Below are positions 50,268 to 58,620 of a stretch of 64,000 nucleotides of DNA, one piece after another. This DNA comes from Xenorhabdus sp. BG5 (lineage in GTDB: Bacteria > Pseudomonadota > Gammaproteobacteria > Enterobacterales > Enterobacteriaceae). The notes beneath the pieces were generated by a model that did no database searches, had not been told where the DNA came from, and worked only from the letters and a program-made list of their open reading frames with translations. A program made the translations under genes and the position numbers. Every line of letters starts with the position of its first letter. The first letter of the stretch is position 1. The stretch lies in the NCBI RefSeq assembly GCF_015163665.1, contig NZ_JADEUG010000011.1:40890-104889 (forward strand), in the 5' to 3' direction.

Positions 50268-50789
50268 TTGTTGGGAATAAATACACTAAAAAAGATGCCC
50301 TTAATCATGAGCTTGGTTATTGGTGGGAGTCTTGGTTGGTGGGGACATGGCGCCTTATGTCTCAGCGAAGTGGCGGATTTGAAACAGCAACATGCTACAC
50401 AGCTTGCTGCCATCAACCAACAAGCTCATTCGGAAACGTTGGCAGCTATTCAGCAAATGAAAGATGCACAAAATCGGGCTGCCCAATTGGATGAATATTA
50501 TTCAGGAAAATTAGCGCATGTCACCGAAAAAAATGCGACTTTGCGTGCTGACATTATTGCTGGTCATCGGCGGGTGCAAATCGCCGCCACCAACCTTGCT
50601 ACCTGTCAACTCACCCAAAATCGAGATACCCGCCCCCGCAGCCTGGGCGATGGAACCCAAGTCGAACTCACTGCAAAAGCTGGACGCGCTATTTACGATA
50701 TCCGAACCGGCATCATCAAAGACCAGGCCAAATTAGATTATTTACAACAGTATGTACGGGATGTTGTTCGGCAATGTAAATCAGAATGA
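50268..50789 (+). CDS. lysB: Inner-membrane spanin LysB (Rz-like)
   Basis: 173 residues with a single N-terminal membrane anchor (MPLIMSLVIGGSLGWWGHG) and a long helical periplasmic domain rich in A, Q and K, as in Rz-type i-spanins. Start probably TTG 50268 with GGGGAGG ten bases upstream; ATG 50295 is the alternative. A second lysis gene lies embedded in the +1 frame. Spanins fuse inner and outer membranes in the last lysis step, yet no holin or endolysin is found next to it. Confidence 0.8.
   Translation: MLGINTLKKMPLIMSLVIGGSLGWWGHGALCLSEVADLKQQHATQLAAINQQAHSETLAAIQQMKDAQNRAAQLDEYYSGKLAHVTEKNATLRADIIAGHRRVQIAATNLATCQLTQNRDTRPRSLGDGTQVELTAKAGRAIYDIRTGIIKDQAKLDYLQQYVRDVVRQCKSE
50518..50736 (+). 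CDS. lysC: Embedded outer-membrane spanin LysC (Rz1-like lipoprotein)
   Basis: 72 residues entirely inside lysB in another frame. A signal sequence MSPKKMRLCVLTLLLVIGGC ends in a lipobox (VIGG|C), followed by a proline-rich stretch SPPPTLLPVNSPKIEIPAP, exactly the form of Rz1/LysC o-spanins. The nested layout is the same as in P2 lysB/lysC and lambda Rz/Rz1. A second in-frame ATG is at 50533. Confidence 0.85.
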   Translation: MSPKKMRLCVLTLLLVIGGCKSPPPTLLPVNSPKIEIPAPAAWAMEPKSNSLQKLDALFTISEPASSKTRPN

Positions 50790-50881
50790 ATCGCATCTTA
50801 TTGCAATACTGTTTTCAAGGCCTTCTTTTATTTCAAGGGGCCTTTTATTTTGTTGATTTAAAACAATTTTTGCTCTGGATT

Positions 50882-50899
50882 TGTATGCTGTTTCCTACA
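50882..50899 (+). promoter_or_regulatory. Late activator site (TGT-N12-ACA) before gpV
   Basis: TTGT...ACAA with TGT at 50882-50884 and ACA at 50897-50899. Position equals the P2 late promoter PV. The centre is only 55 bases before the gpV start codon, so the transcript leader would be very short, and there is no clear ribosome-binding site. Confidence 0.7.
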
Positions 50900-50945
50900 A
50901 ACCCAGTTTAATGTCCAGCCTGCTATTTCATGGCATTCTTACGTC

Positions 50946-51581
50946 ATGAACACACAACTCACTGAACTGATGCGCTTATTGCGCAACCTGATCCGAACCG
51001 GCGTCATTACCCAAGTGGACACCACAAAGGGAATGTGCCGAGTAGCGACAGGCAATCTTGAAACCAACTGGCTGCACTGGTTGACATCCAGGGCGGGAAA
51101 CTCCCGCACATGGTGGGCGCCCAGTGTCGGTGAGCAGGTTTTATTACTGTCCATAGGCGGAGAGCTGACCACCGCCTTTGTATTGCCTGCGATTTTTTCA
51201 GATGAGTTTCCGGCGCCATCAACATCACCTGAAGCGACGCATATCAAGTTTCCGGATGGTGCCATGATGGAGTATGAACCGCAATCTGGCGCATTGACTG
51301 TGACTGGCATCAAAACCGCGACAGTGATTGCTTCGGATTCCGTCCATATTACCGCGCCGGAAATCACCTGTGTTGCCAGCACCCGAATTACGCTGGATAC
51401 ACCGGAAGTCATCTGTACGCAGCTAATGAGCACAGGCAACTTAATCGTGCGCAACGGCGGCAAAATGACGGGCAATATTGAACACACCGGAGGCACATTT
51501 AGTTCCAACGGCGTGGTCGTGGATTCCCATAAACACACCGGCATCAGGTCAGGCGGTGACACATCAGGAGGCCCCGTATGA
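50946..51581 (+). CDS. V: Baseplate spike protein gpV
   Basis: Membrane-piercing spike of the contractile tail, 211 residues. N-terminal MNTQLTELMRLLRNLIRTGVI and CRVATGNLETNWLHWLTSRAG, then GEQVLLLSIGGELTTAFVLP, form the OB-fold; the second half is a beta-helical region ending in SHKHTGIRSGGDTSGGPV, whose HxH pair is the metal-binding tip. Overlaps gpW by four bases. Confidence 0.93.
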   Translation: MNTQLTELMRLLRNLIRTGVITQVDTTKGMCRVATGNLETNWLHWLTSRAGNSRTWWAPSVGEQVLLLSIGGELTTAFVLPAIFSDEFPAPSTSPEATHIKFPDGAMMEYEPQSGALTVTGIKTATVIASDSVHITAPEITCVASTRITLDTPEVICTQLMSTGNLIVRNGGKMTGNIEHTGGTFSSNGVVVDSHKHTGIRSGGDTSGGPV

Positions 51582-51928
51582 TGTACCTGGGAATGAATCG
51601 GCAGACGGGCCGAGAGCTGACAGATTTGGCCCATATCCGGCAATCCGTCAGCGATATTTTATTAACCCCTGTGGGCAGCCGTATCGCGCGTCGTACCTAC
51701 GGTTCTTTGCTGCCAGAACTGATTGACTGGCCACAAAACGCAGCGCTCCAACTTCAGGTTATGGCGGCCAGCTATACCGCAATCAGCCGTTGGGAGCCAC
51801 GCGTGATGCTGTCCTCCATCACGATGGAAACCCGACAGGACGGCAAAATGGTGGTGGATATTACGGGTACTTATCATCAATCCGCCAAGGAATTTTCACT
51901 TTCTATTCCGGTGAGCCATTCCCGGTGA
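51578..51928 (+). CDS. W: Baseplate wedge protein gpW
   Basis: 116 residues, gp25-like: MYLGMNRQTGRELTDLAHIRQSVSDILLTPVGSRIARRTYGSLLPELID matches P2 gpW and T4 gp25, a small wedge lysozyme-like fold lacking catalytic function. Starts with ATGATG at the gpV stop. Confidence 0.93.
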   Translation: MMYLGMNRQTGRELTDLAHIRQSVSDILLTPVGSRIARRTYGSLLPELIDWPQNAALQLQVMAASYTAISRWEPRVMLSSITMETRQDGKMVVDITGTYHQSAKEFSLSIPVSHSR

Positions 51929-51939
51929 GGTAATAAGTC

Positions 51940-52848
51940 ATGCCAACAATCGATTTAAGCCAGTTGCCACCACCGGATGTGGTTGAGCCACTGGATTATG
52001 AACAACTGCTGGAAGAGCGTAAAAGAGGCTTGATCTCGCTCTATCCAGAAGATCAACAAGACGCCATTGCACGTACTTTGCAACTAGAATCTGAACCTTT
52101 GGTCAAGTTGTTGGAAGAGAACGTTTATCGCGAGCTGCTCTTACGTCAACGGGTTAACGAAGCTGCACGGGCGGTGATGGTGGCCTATTCAACAGGCAGC
52201 GATTTGGATCAGTTGGGGGCGAACAACAACGTATCCCGTATGGTTTTGCATCCTGCGGATAATTCTACCGTACCACCGACACCGGCGGTGATGGAATCTG
52301 ACAACGACTACCGCGTGCGCATTCCACAGGCTTTTGAAGGATTGAGTGTTGCCGGTCCAGTCGGTGCGTATGAATACCATGCACGCAGTGCGGATGGTCG
52401 TGTCGCTGACGCTTCGGCAATCAGCCCGTCGCCAGCGAACGTTACCGTGACCATTATGTCGCGGGAAGACAAGGGGGTTGCTTCCAAAGAGTTGCTGGAA
52501 ATCGTCGAAAAAGCGCTGAACGATGAAAACGTGCGTCCAGTGGCGGATCGCCTGAAAGTTCAGTCAGCAAACATTGTGGAATATGAAATTGATGCGGTGT
52601 TGTACATCTTCCCTACACCAGAGTCAGAACCTATCCGCAAGGCGGCAGAACAGCGACTGAAATACTATGTTGAAGCCCAGCACCGTCTGGGGCGTGACAT
52701 TCGTTTGTCAGCGATTTATGCCGCACTACATGTAGAAGGTGTCCAGCGCGTGGAATTGAAAGCGCCGCTGAAAGACGTAGTGCTGGATAAAACTCAGGCA
52801 TCTTACTGCACCAAAACTACCCTGACGATGGGAGGTTCGGATGAGTGA
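51940..52848 (+). CDS. J: Baseplate protein gpJ
   Basis: 302 residues: PTIDLSQLPPPDVVEPLDYEQLLEER and LESEPLVKLLEENVYRELLLRQRVNEAARAVM are characteristic of P2 gpJ, the major wedge protein of the baseplate edge. Overlaps gpI by eight bases. Confidence 0.94.
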   Translation: MPTIDLSQLPPPDVVEPLDYEQLLEERKRGLISLYPEDQQDAIARTLQLESEPLVKLLEENVYRELLLRQRVNEAARAVMVAYSTGSDLDQLGANNNVSRMVLHPADNSTVPPTPAVMESDNDYRVRIPQAFEGLSVAGPVGAYEYHARSADGRVADASAISPSPANVTVTIMSREDKGVASKELLEIVEKALNDENVRPVADRLKVQSANIVEYEIDAVLYIFPTPESEPIRKAAEQRLKYYVEAQHRLGRDIRLSAIYAALHVEGVQRVELKAPLKDVVLDKTQASYCTKTTLTMGGSDE

Positions 52849-53449
52849 TCGCCTTCTGCCGATGGGCTCGACTCAGCTAGAACTAGCGGCGGCCAAAGCC
52901 TGCGCTGAATTGCAGAAGGTCAAGGTTCCGTTACGTGAGCTGTGGGACCCAGACACTTGTCCGGCATCACTGCTGCCTTATCTGGCTTGGGCGTGGTCAG
53001 TCGATCGCTGGGACGAACGTTGGTCTGAGAGCACCAAAAGGGAAGTGATCAAAAGCTCGCTATTCCTGCATAAACATAAAGGAACGATTGGTGCGATTCG
53101 GCGAGTTGTCGAGCCATTGGGTTATCTCATCCGCGTAAAAGAGTGGTGGCAAACTAACGATGCTCCGGGCACCTTCCGGCTGGATATCGGTGTACTGGAA
53201 AACGGCATCACCCATGACATGTTCGAGGAGCTGGAAAACCTGATTTTTGATGCCAAGCCAGTGAGCCGACATTTAATTGGGTTGGACATCAACCTGGATA
53301 CACGCGGTGGATATCACTATTCGGCGGCGACTTACAGTGGTGACGAACTGACAGTTTACCCTTATTTCCCGGAACAAGTAACAATCTCCGGCTCAGAAGT
53401 TGTGGGCGCGGGCGTACATATTATTGATGACATGAGGATTAGATCATGA
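52841..53449 (+). CDS. I: Tail protein gpI
   Basis: 202 residues; LRELWDPDTCPASLLPYLAWAWSVDRWDERW and HKHKGTIGAIRRVVEPLGY are conserved in P2 gpI, which links the baseplate to the tail fibre. Overlaps the tail-fibre gene start by four bases (ATGA). Confidence 0.94.
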   Translation: MSDRLLPMGSTQLELAAAKACAELQKVKVPLRELWDPDTCPASLLPYLAWAWSVDRWDERWSESTKREVIKSSLFLHKHKGTIGAIRRVVEPLGYLIRVKEWWQTNDAPGTFRLDIGVLENGITHDMFEELENLIFDAKPVSRHLIGLDINLDTRGGYHYSAATYSGDELTVYPYFPEQVTISGSEVVGAGVHIIDDMRIRS

Positions 53450-55506
53450 GTACCAAATATTTTGCGCTACTGACGCAGTTAGGCGCAGATAAGTTAGCAA
53501 ATGCTGCGGCCTTGGGTACTAAAATTGAAATTACCCATATGGCCGTTGGTGATGGTGGTGGCAAATTGCCGACACCGGACACCAAACAAACCAAATTGAT
53601 TAATGAAAAGCGTCGTGCAGCGATTAACACGCTAAGCATTGATCCGAAAAACACCAACCAAATCATTGCAGAACAGCTTATTCCTGAAAACGAAGGTGGC
53701 TGGTGGATCCGTGAAATCGGCCTGTATGACAAAGACGGTATCCTGATTGCCGTGGGTAACTGTGCGGAAACCTACAAACCCCAATTGCAGGAAGGTTCCG
53801 GCCGTACCCAGACAATCCGCATGATCCTGATTGTCAGCAGCGCTAACGCAGTGACATTGAAAGTTGACCCGTCAGTAGTTTTGGCGACGCGTGAGTATGT
53901 TGATGATTCCATTAAGAAACATGCCAATAGCCGTAATCATCCTGACGCGACGCTGAAAGAGAAGGGATTTGTGATCCTAAGCAGCGCGGTGGACAGCAAT
54001 AGCGAAACTCATGCGGCAACACCGAAGGCGGTGAAGGCAGCGTATGATTTGGCGAAAGCAGCGGATAATAATGCCAATGGCCGCGTTCCGGCAGGGCGTA
54101 AGGTGAATGGTAAGGTGCTGTCGGCGGATATTGCACTGAATGCGGGGGATGTTGGAGCGTATAACACAGCCCAAACTGATGCAAAAGTGGATGAGGCTAA
54201 AGCCTTAGCTAACACTGCAAACCAAAATGCGGCTAATGCAAATAATAATGCCAACACACGTTTGGAGAAAAATAAAAACGGAGCGGATATTCCAAACAAA
54301 GAGGAGTTTGTGAAAAACCTCGGTTTGGCGGAAACCAAAGAACTAGCGAAAAATGCGGTGCCTAATAGCCGGAAAATTAATGGAAAATCGCTTATAAATG
54401 ATATCGTTCTGAATGCAGAAGATGTTCAGGCGTTTTCCAGAGGATTAACAAGCAGTGTTAAAGGGGATAAAGGTGTACCGTGGAATGCAGCATCAGGGGC
54501 ATATCATGCCCAGCTAGTTGGGCATACTGCAATGGTTGTTCATTTTAACATAGGTATAGGGAGCACGCCCGCACTCCAGTTAAAATCAATATATAAGAAT
54601 GGTAGTATAGCCTATCGCTCAGCCAGGGATGGATTTGGATTTGAAGAGGATTGGACAGAATTCTATACCACCAAAAATAAACCTTCTGCAGCTGATGTCG
54701 GGGCGTATTCTAAAGAAGAAACTGATGCGCAGATAAACAAATCTGAAAGTCAATTTAACCAATTTAAAACAAATTTACAGGAATATATTCCTCTTCCTTT
54801 AAACCTTTTTAATAACTCAATGATGAGATCAGTTGAACCGGATGGGCATCCAACTAACTATACGGCTATAGGATGTACTATACAGGCAGTTCACCCCTGG
54901 ACTAAAGGATTTGAAGGTTGCTACACAGAAACAGCTCCTTCTAATGTAGCTCCAGATCCAGATTCTGCGAATGAAAACAATCCATATTGGTATGGTCAAT
55001 ATTATTTAGGTGCTCGCATGGGACGTGGTGGCTTGGGTGGTGGGTGGGGCGGAATAGACTCAGGGAAAATTTTGAAAATAACCTCTACCTCCTCTGGTGG
55101 ACATAAATTCTTTAGAATTCCAGTAGAGACTTATGGGGTTTTTGAACGATTGGGCCTTCGTTTTTGGGTGAAAATAGTCAAAGGTAAATTAGGTATGGGG
55201 GTAGATAATGGATACGAAGGTAAATACGATGATGGTAACTACTATAGACCTCTAAGTCATGTCATTGAAAAGGCAGAAGCAGATTCTGCTCAAGATGGTT
55301 GGTTATTTGTAGACAAATTAATCGATATATCTCGAGTAACTACCGTGCAAGGTAATGTTCTAAATTTTGGTTTACCTTATGATGAAGACTGTGAAATTTA
55401 TTTGGCTCTTCCTTATTTATATGTACCAATGGCTAATAAATCTATGATAGTAGCTGCTGGTGAAACAAGCGCATCTCCGGTATTTACCCCAGGAAAACAA
55501 TCATGA
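53446..55506 (+). CDS. H: Tail fibre gpH, expressed version
   Basis: 686 residues. The N-terminal part (residues 1-~150, MSTKYFALLTQLGADKLANA..., GGWWIREIGLYDKDG) is the P2 gpH/DUF3751 baseplate-attachment domain; a low-complexity A/N-rich helical linker follows (about 200-285). A gix-like recombination site lies in the coding sequence at V289-T297 (VKNLGLAET). Everything after it, about 390 residues with a glycine-rich domain (GARMGRGGLGGGWGG) and a beta-rich tip, is the replaceable receptor-binding half. Stop overlaps the small chaperone gene. Confidence 0.9.
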   Translation: MSTKYFALLTQLGADKLANAAALGTKIEITHMAVGDGGGKLPTPDTKQTKLINEKRRAAINTLSIDPKNTNQIIAEQLIPENEGGWWIREIGLYDKDGILIAVGNCAETYKPQLQEGSGRTQTIRMILIVSSANAVTLKVDPSVVLATREYVDDSIKKHANSRNHPDATLKEKGFVILSSAVDSNSETHAATPKAVKAAYDLAKAADNNANGRVPAGRKVNGKVLSADIALNAGDVGAYNTAQTDAKVDEAKALANTANQNAANANNNANTRLEKNKNGADIPNKEEFVKNLGLAETKELAKNAVPNSRKINGKSLINDIVLNAEDVQAFSRGLTSSVKGDKGVPWNAASGAYHAQLVGHTAMVVHFNIGIGSTPALQLKSIYKNGSIAYRSARDGFGFEEDWTEFYTTKNKPSAADVGAYSKEETDAQINKSESQFNQFKTNLQEYIPLPLNLFNNSMMRSVEPDGHPTNYTAIGCTIQAVHPWTKGFEGCYTETAPSNVAPDPDSANENNPYWYGQYYLGARMGRGGLGGGWGGIDSGKILKITSTSSGGHKFFRIPVETYGVFERLGLRFWVKIVKGKLGMGVDNGYEGKYDDGNYYRPLSHVIEKAEADSAQDGWLFVDKLIDISRVTTVQGNVLNFGLPYDEDCEIYLALPYLYVPMANKSMIVAAGETSASPVFTPGKQS
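54308..54336 (+). repeat. Left inverted repeat / gix-like crossover site
   Basis: 29 bases identical to the reverse complement of 58116-58144; the likely 26-base crossover site is 54308-54333. It encodes VKNLGLAET in gpH. By memory it agrees with the Mu gix site at about 20 of 26 positions. Confidence 0.88.
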
Positions 55507-55832
55507 AAGTAATAAATAAAATTAATAATAAAATTATTGGTATATTTAATTCCAATACTGCTGAGGAAGAAGTTCAATTACTAGGTTATAACGTAGATGA
55601 TTGTGAATTTATTAAATCTCAATCAGAATTAGACCGAGATAATCTTTTATACTTAAAATCGACGGATTGGCTTGTGACCAGACATCGTGATCAATTAAGT
55701 TTGGACATTGAATCTTCGATTACTGACGAAGAGTATCAGTCTCTTTTGATAAAACGTCAGGCTGCTCGAATTGCTATTGTCGACCAAGATTCCTTAAATA
55801 AATACTATTTTGTTTTTGGTGAAAAACAATAG
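55503..55832 (+). CDS. Small tail-fibre assembly protein (gpG-like)
   Basis: 109 residues, start overlapping the gpH stop (ATGA). N-terminal MKVINKINNKIIGIFNSN and EEYQSLLIKRQAARIAIVDQDSL; such short proteins after a fibre gene serve as dedicated folding chaperones. It lies inside the invertible segment and is paired with the present fibre version. Assignment rests mainly on position. Confidence 0.6.
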   Translation: MKVINKINNKIIGIFNSNTAEEEVQLLGYNVDDCEFIKSQSELDRDNLLYLKSTDWLVTRHRDQLSLDIESSITDEEYQSLLIKRQAARIAIVDQDSLNKYYFVFGEKQ

Positions 55833-55846
55833 TAAATACTAAATTG

Positions 55847-55885
55847 AATGGATTGAGTCTGATTGATTACAGAACTCAATCCATT
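55847..55885. terminator. Bidirectional hairpin between the two fibre cassettes
   Basis: AATGGATTGAGT and ACTCAATCCATT form a perfect 12-bp stem with a 15-base loop. It separates the convergent fibre cassettes and would serve either orientation. Confidence 0.7.
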
Positions 55886-55941
55886 ATGGGGATATAATAT
55901 ATGTCTAACTTTTTGGGGGCAGATCACAATGCCCCTGATTA

Positions 55942-56559
55942 TTATTCTGGTTTTTGGGGCCAATCAGTTTTTTTGATATCTGAAATATCAAGTTCAACTA
56001 ACTTAACACTATATACTTCCCATTCACGTAATAGTAAATGTTCTTCTTTTGAGGCCATATCATGCCGAACTTTACGCTCTAATTGAATAATTTTTTGTTC
56101 AGATTCATGTAACAGAGATTGTTTTTGGTTTTCAACTTGTTGTAAATCATATTTTTGTTGTTCATCAAAATCCGTTACCCATTGTTTTCCATCCCATTTA
56201 TCAAATGAAGTTTTAGGTTCTAATAAAGTTAATTCAGAAGGTAATTCACCAATTGATTGTATTTTTCGAGATTCTCGGGTTTTAATGTGATAAGCAATTT
56301 TTCCACGATAATCGGGTACATTAATCCATGACTTTTCATCGTCACTACGACAAACAGCAATATCAAAAGAATCAGGTAATTTAGGTGCATCTAAATAAGC
56401 CCCAGCAGACAGACTAACACCAATAACAGTGCGTTCCATATCTGCACAAATATATTCTCTTGTTTCGGGATTAGCCCGATAAATCATTACCCAGCCATTA
56501 GAAGTTGCAAAACCATTTTCATTAAATTTTGGTGTTTTAAGATCTGTAGTATATTTCAT
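55942..56559 (-). CDS. Tail-fibre assembly protein (Tfa family)
   Basis: 205 residues. VMIYRANPETREYICADMERTVIGVSLSAGAYLDAP at the N-terminus and a C-terminal coiled coil (QQKYDLQQVENQKQSLLHESEQKI) are those of Tfa/gpG fibre chaperones. LysDELs-like FDKWDGKQWVTD is also typical. It follows the alternative fibre half directly (stop/start overlap at 56559) on the minus strand and should be silent in the present orientation unless a promoter lies within the segment. Confidence 0.85.
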   Translation of the reverse strand: MKYTTDLKTPKFNENGFATSNGWVMIYRANPETREYICADMERTVIGVSLSAGAYLDAPKLPDSFDIAVCRSDDEKSWINVPDYRGKIAYHIKTRESRKIQSIGELPSELTLLEPKTSFDKWDGKQWVTDFDEQQKYDLQQVENQKQSLLHESEQKIIQLERKVRHDMASKEEHLLLREWEVYSVKLVELDISDIKKTDWPQKPE

Positions 56560-58142
56560 TATGCTGCTCTCACTATGTATAAAAATGCGATATTACGGGG
56601 ACGAGTACTAAACCACCAAGAATTCCACCCAAACGATCTTAATGCTGCGGTAGAAACTGTTCCAGGTATACCTGAATCGTTGTTTCCACCAGGTATTGGT
56701 GAATTATTTGGCGCCTTTGCTGTATTTGGTTGCGACTGTGTTGTGAAATCGGCATTATCAAAAGGAATACCAATGGTCTCTGCATGAACTCCATGGGAAT
56801 CATTCCCTTCATAATCAAGTATTGCTGTTCTTATTAGTGTGGGTGATTGATAACTGAGTAAACCACGACCATTGTCAATCCCACGACCATTGTCCCAAGC
56901 TCGAATAAATTCACCACGCAAATCAGGAACAATTCCAGAAGGATATGCCATTGCTAATTTGGGATATTGTTTTTTATCAAAAGACTGACCATTACACTCA
57001 AAATAACCCTCGGGTGGGTTTGCATGAGACCACGGTAAAGGAACACCCACAGGAATATTTTGTTGATGGTGCTGTAAATAACGATTGTCAAAGTTACCAT
57101 AATCGTTAGGCAACATTTTTCCATTTACTGCAAATTGAATTTCATTATTAGTAGCCCTCTGGCTATACCAAAACCATCCTTTATCATCTGCTGCTTCTAA
57201 TATGGCATGTCGTGTGCCTCCAGTATGTACATCTCCGAATGTATAGAGAAATATTGGTGAATTTGCCGTATTATGTGAAGAGATTTTTAATGAACTATTA
57301 CCATTTGCACCAACAAGCAAATTTCCTTTTGTTCCTATATCTCCATTACGGGTATTAAATACAATCCTCGTTTCATTATCTGTGGAGGCTTTTAACCCTA
57401 TACCATACCATGATCTAATTTCCAAATTGTTGCCTTCGAAACTAGCTGCATCTTTTTCACCACCCCAAATACCATGATCTTCATTGCCGATACAAACATT
57501 AGATTTTGCTAATAATTTTTCGGCATTGATAGAACCTTGTGTACCAATATGCCCATTACGGGGATTGAAAAAAATTCGTGTTTGATTATCTAAACTTGAT
57601 TTCAAACCAATGCCGTACCAAGATCTAATTTCTACATTATTTCCCTCGAAACTAGCATTATCAACCGGACCAATATTTATTCCGTGACGTTCTCCTGTAA
57701 TTTCCTCACCAAGATTTAAGGTAGTTTTTGTCCAAAATTTATCAGCATATACCTCACCATCAATTTTCCCACCTAAGCTTGAAAATGCACCAATATCTGC
57801 AGCTGACGGTTTATTTGCAGGGCTATATTGAACAAACCACTTTTCATATTCTTTATTCGGATACCATGATTGACGAACAGCAATGTGTCCACTATGAGAC
57901 ATATACAATTGTGAAGTGCACGAATTACTCACTGTCACAATCATCATGCCATAACCGTAAATTGGATTCCCATTCACTTTGGGGAAATCTGATACTGTCT
58001 CAGGTTTACCAATAGCAATGTTATATATTCCTGGAGTGTTACAACTTGCAAATGTTCCACCATTCCCCAATTCTCTGATGATAGATTTAGACCATGCTCC
58101 AGCCGCCAGATTAACGGTTTCCGCCAAACCGAGGTTTTTCAC
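56559..58142 (-). CDS. Alternative tail-fibre C-terminal half (silent cassette)
   Basis: 527 codons from GTG 58142, which is the VKNLGLAET crossover sequence and not a real start; upstream the frame ends at a TAG about 24 bases away. After the shared motif the sequence differs fully from gpH: two related repeats (ASFEGNNVEIRSWYGIGLKSSLDNQTRIFFNPRNGHIGTQG type, at about residues 170-215 and 235-280), then a phage collar domain (VGVPLPWSHANPPEGYFECNGQSFDKKQYPKLA, VPDLRGEFIRAWDNGRGIDNGRG) and a WWFSTRPRNIAFLYIVRAA end typical of fibre tips. After inversion it would give a fibre of about 815 residues. Confidence 0.85.
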   Translation of the reverse strand: MKNLGLAETVNLAAGAWSKSIIRELGNGGTFASCNTPGIYNIAIGKPETVSDFPKVNGNPIYGYGMMIVTVSNSCTSQLYMSHSGHIAVRQSWYPNKEYEKWFVQYSPANKPSAADIGAFSSLGGKIDGEVYADKFWTKTTLNLGEEITGERHGINIGPVDNASFEGNNVEIRSWYGIGLKSSLDNQTRIFFNPRNGHIGTQGSINAEKLLAKSNVCIGNEDHGIWGGEKDAASFEGNNLEIRSWYGIGLKASTDNETRIVFNTRNGDIGTKGNLLVGANGNSSLKISSHNTANSPIFLYTFGDVHTGGTRHAILEAADDKGWFWYSQRATNNEIQFAVNGKMLPNDYGNFDNRYLQHHQQNIPVGVPLPWSHANPPEGYFECNGQSFDKKQYPKLAMAYPSGIVPDLRGEFIRAWDNGRGIDNGRGLLSYQSPTLIRTAILDYEGNDSHGVHAETIGIPFDNADFTTQSQPNTAKAPNNSPIPGGNNDSGIPGTVSTAALRSFGWNSWWFSTRPRNIAFLYIVRAA

Positions 58143-58144
58143 AA
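58116..58144 (-). repeat. Right inverted repeat / gix-like crossover site
   Basis: Exact inverted copy of 54308-54336; probable 26-base site 58119-58144. The identity ends sharply on both sides (different codons follow), which marks the recombination boundary. Confidence 0.88.
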
Positions 58145-58225
58145 TCCACAGATCCTTACGATCCTAGACAAAATCCCACCCTCTCCCCTAAAAACCACAA
58201 CCTAATGCTGAAAATTGATCATTTT

Positions 58226-58296
58226 ACCCCATCAAAAAATAACCAAGACCCAGAATTGCCTCGAATAATACCAAAAAGGATAAATTTTGAACCGAA
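58226..58296 (+). repeat. Imperfect direct repeat, left copy
   Basis: About 70 bases beginning CCCATCAAAAAATAACCAAG and running to AACCGAAA; resembles 59496-59567 base for base with about 20 differences and a few small shifts. The two copies bracket the Tad2-like gene and its promoter. Confidence 0.6.
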
Positions 58297-58480
58297 ATAT
58301 TGACTCTCAATCAATCCTTTTCCAAAATTTTTTGACCATCTACAGCTAGATTAACGTATTAAGCGCATACATAATGTATTTTCCCGTGATCTGATAATGA
58401 CGTTGGCGCTTGGAACCAGAATAAAAAATATTATCTCTCCCTGTTAATCCATAAAAAATACATTTTTTTCAGTCATCATT

Positions 58481-58498
58481 TGTACTATGAGACCTACA
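58481..58498 (+). promoter_or_regulatory. Late activator site (TGT-N12-ACA) before the Tad2-like gene
   Basis: TGT 58481-58483 and ACA 58496-58498 in CATTTGTACTATGAGACCTACAAGG context; the left arm CATTTGTACTAT is identical to the site before gpFI. Expected start point near 58544, 77 bases before the ATG. Confidence 0.7.
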
Positions 58499-58620
58499 AG
58501 GATAATCAATTAAAATCCATCCCAGCATTCATTAATCTGTGCAGACTGCTTATCCGCAGAGGAAAGCGAGATTTTCAAGATTTCGTTTTCTGATTGATTT
58601 TCAACTATAAGGAAAAAGAT

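Larger units (their letters stand above)
54308..58144. mobile_element. Invertible tail-fibre segment (3.8 kb)
   Basis: Bounded by a perfect 29-base inverted repeat, 54308-54336 and 58116-58144. The core AAAACCTCGGTTT is identical to the centre of serine-invertase sites (gix/cix/hix), with the central dinucleotide TC at 54320-54321. Inside are, rightward, the variable half of gpH and its small chaperone and, leftward, an alternative fibre half and its Tfa chaperone. Inversion joins the constant 288 residues in frame to the other half. No invertase gene lies in the window. Confidence 0.88.

Noticed and set aside
50240..50494. 84-codon plus ORF at the lysB start as a holin candidate
   Set aside because: No membrane segments and it is out of frame with a well-supported lysB; not holin-like.
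51007..51643. Long minus-strand ORFs across gpV/gpW
   Set aside because: Antisense of well-supported baseplate genes.
56575..56787. 70-codon plus ORF
   Set aside because: Antisense of the alternative fibre cassette.
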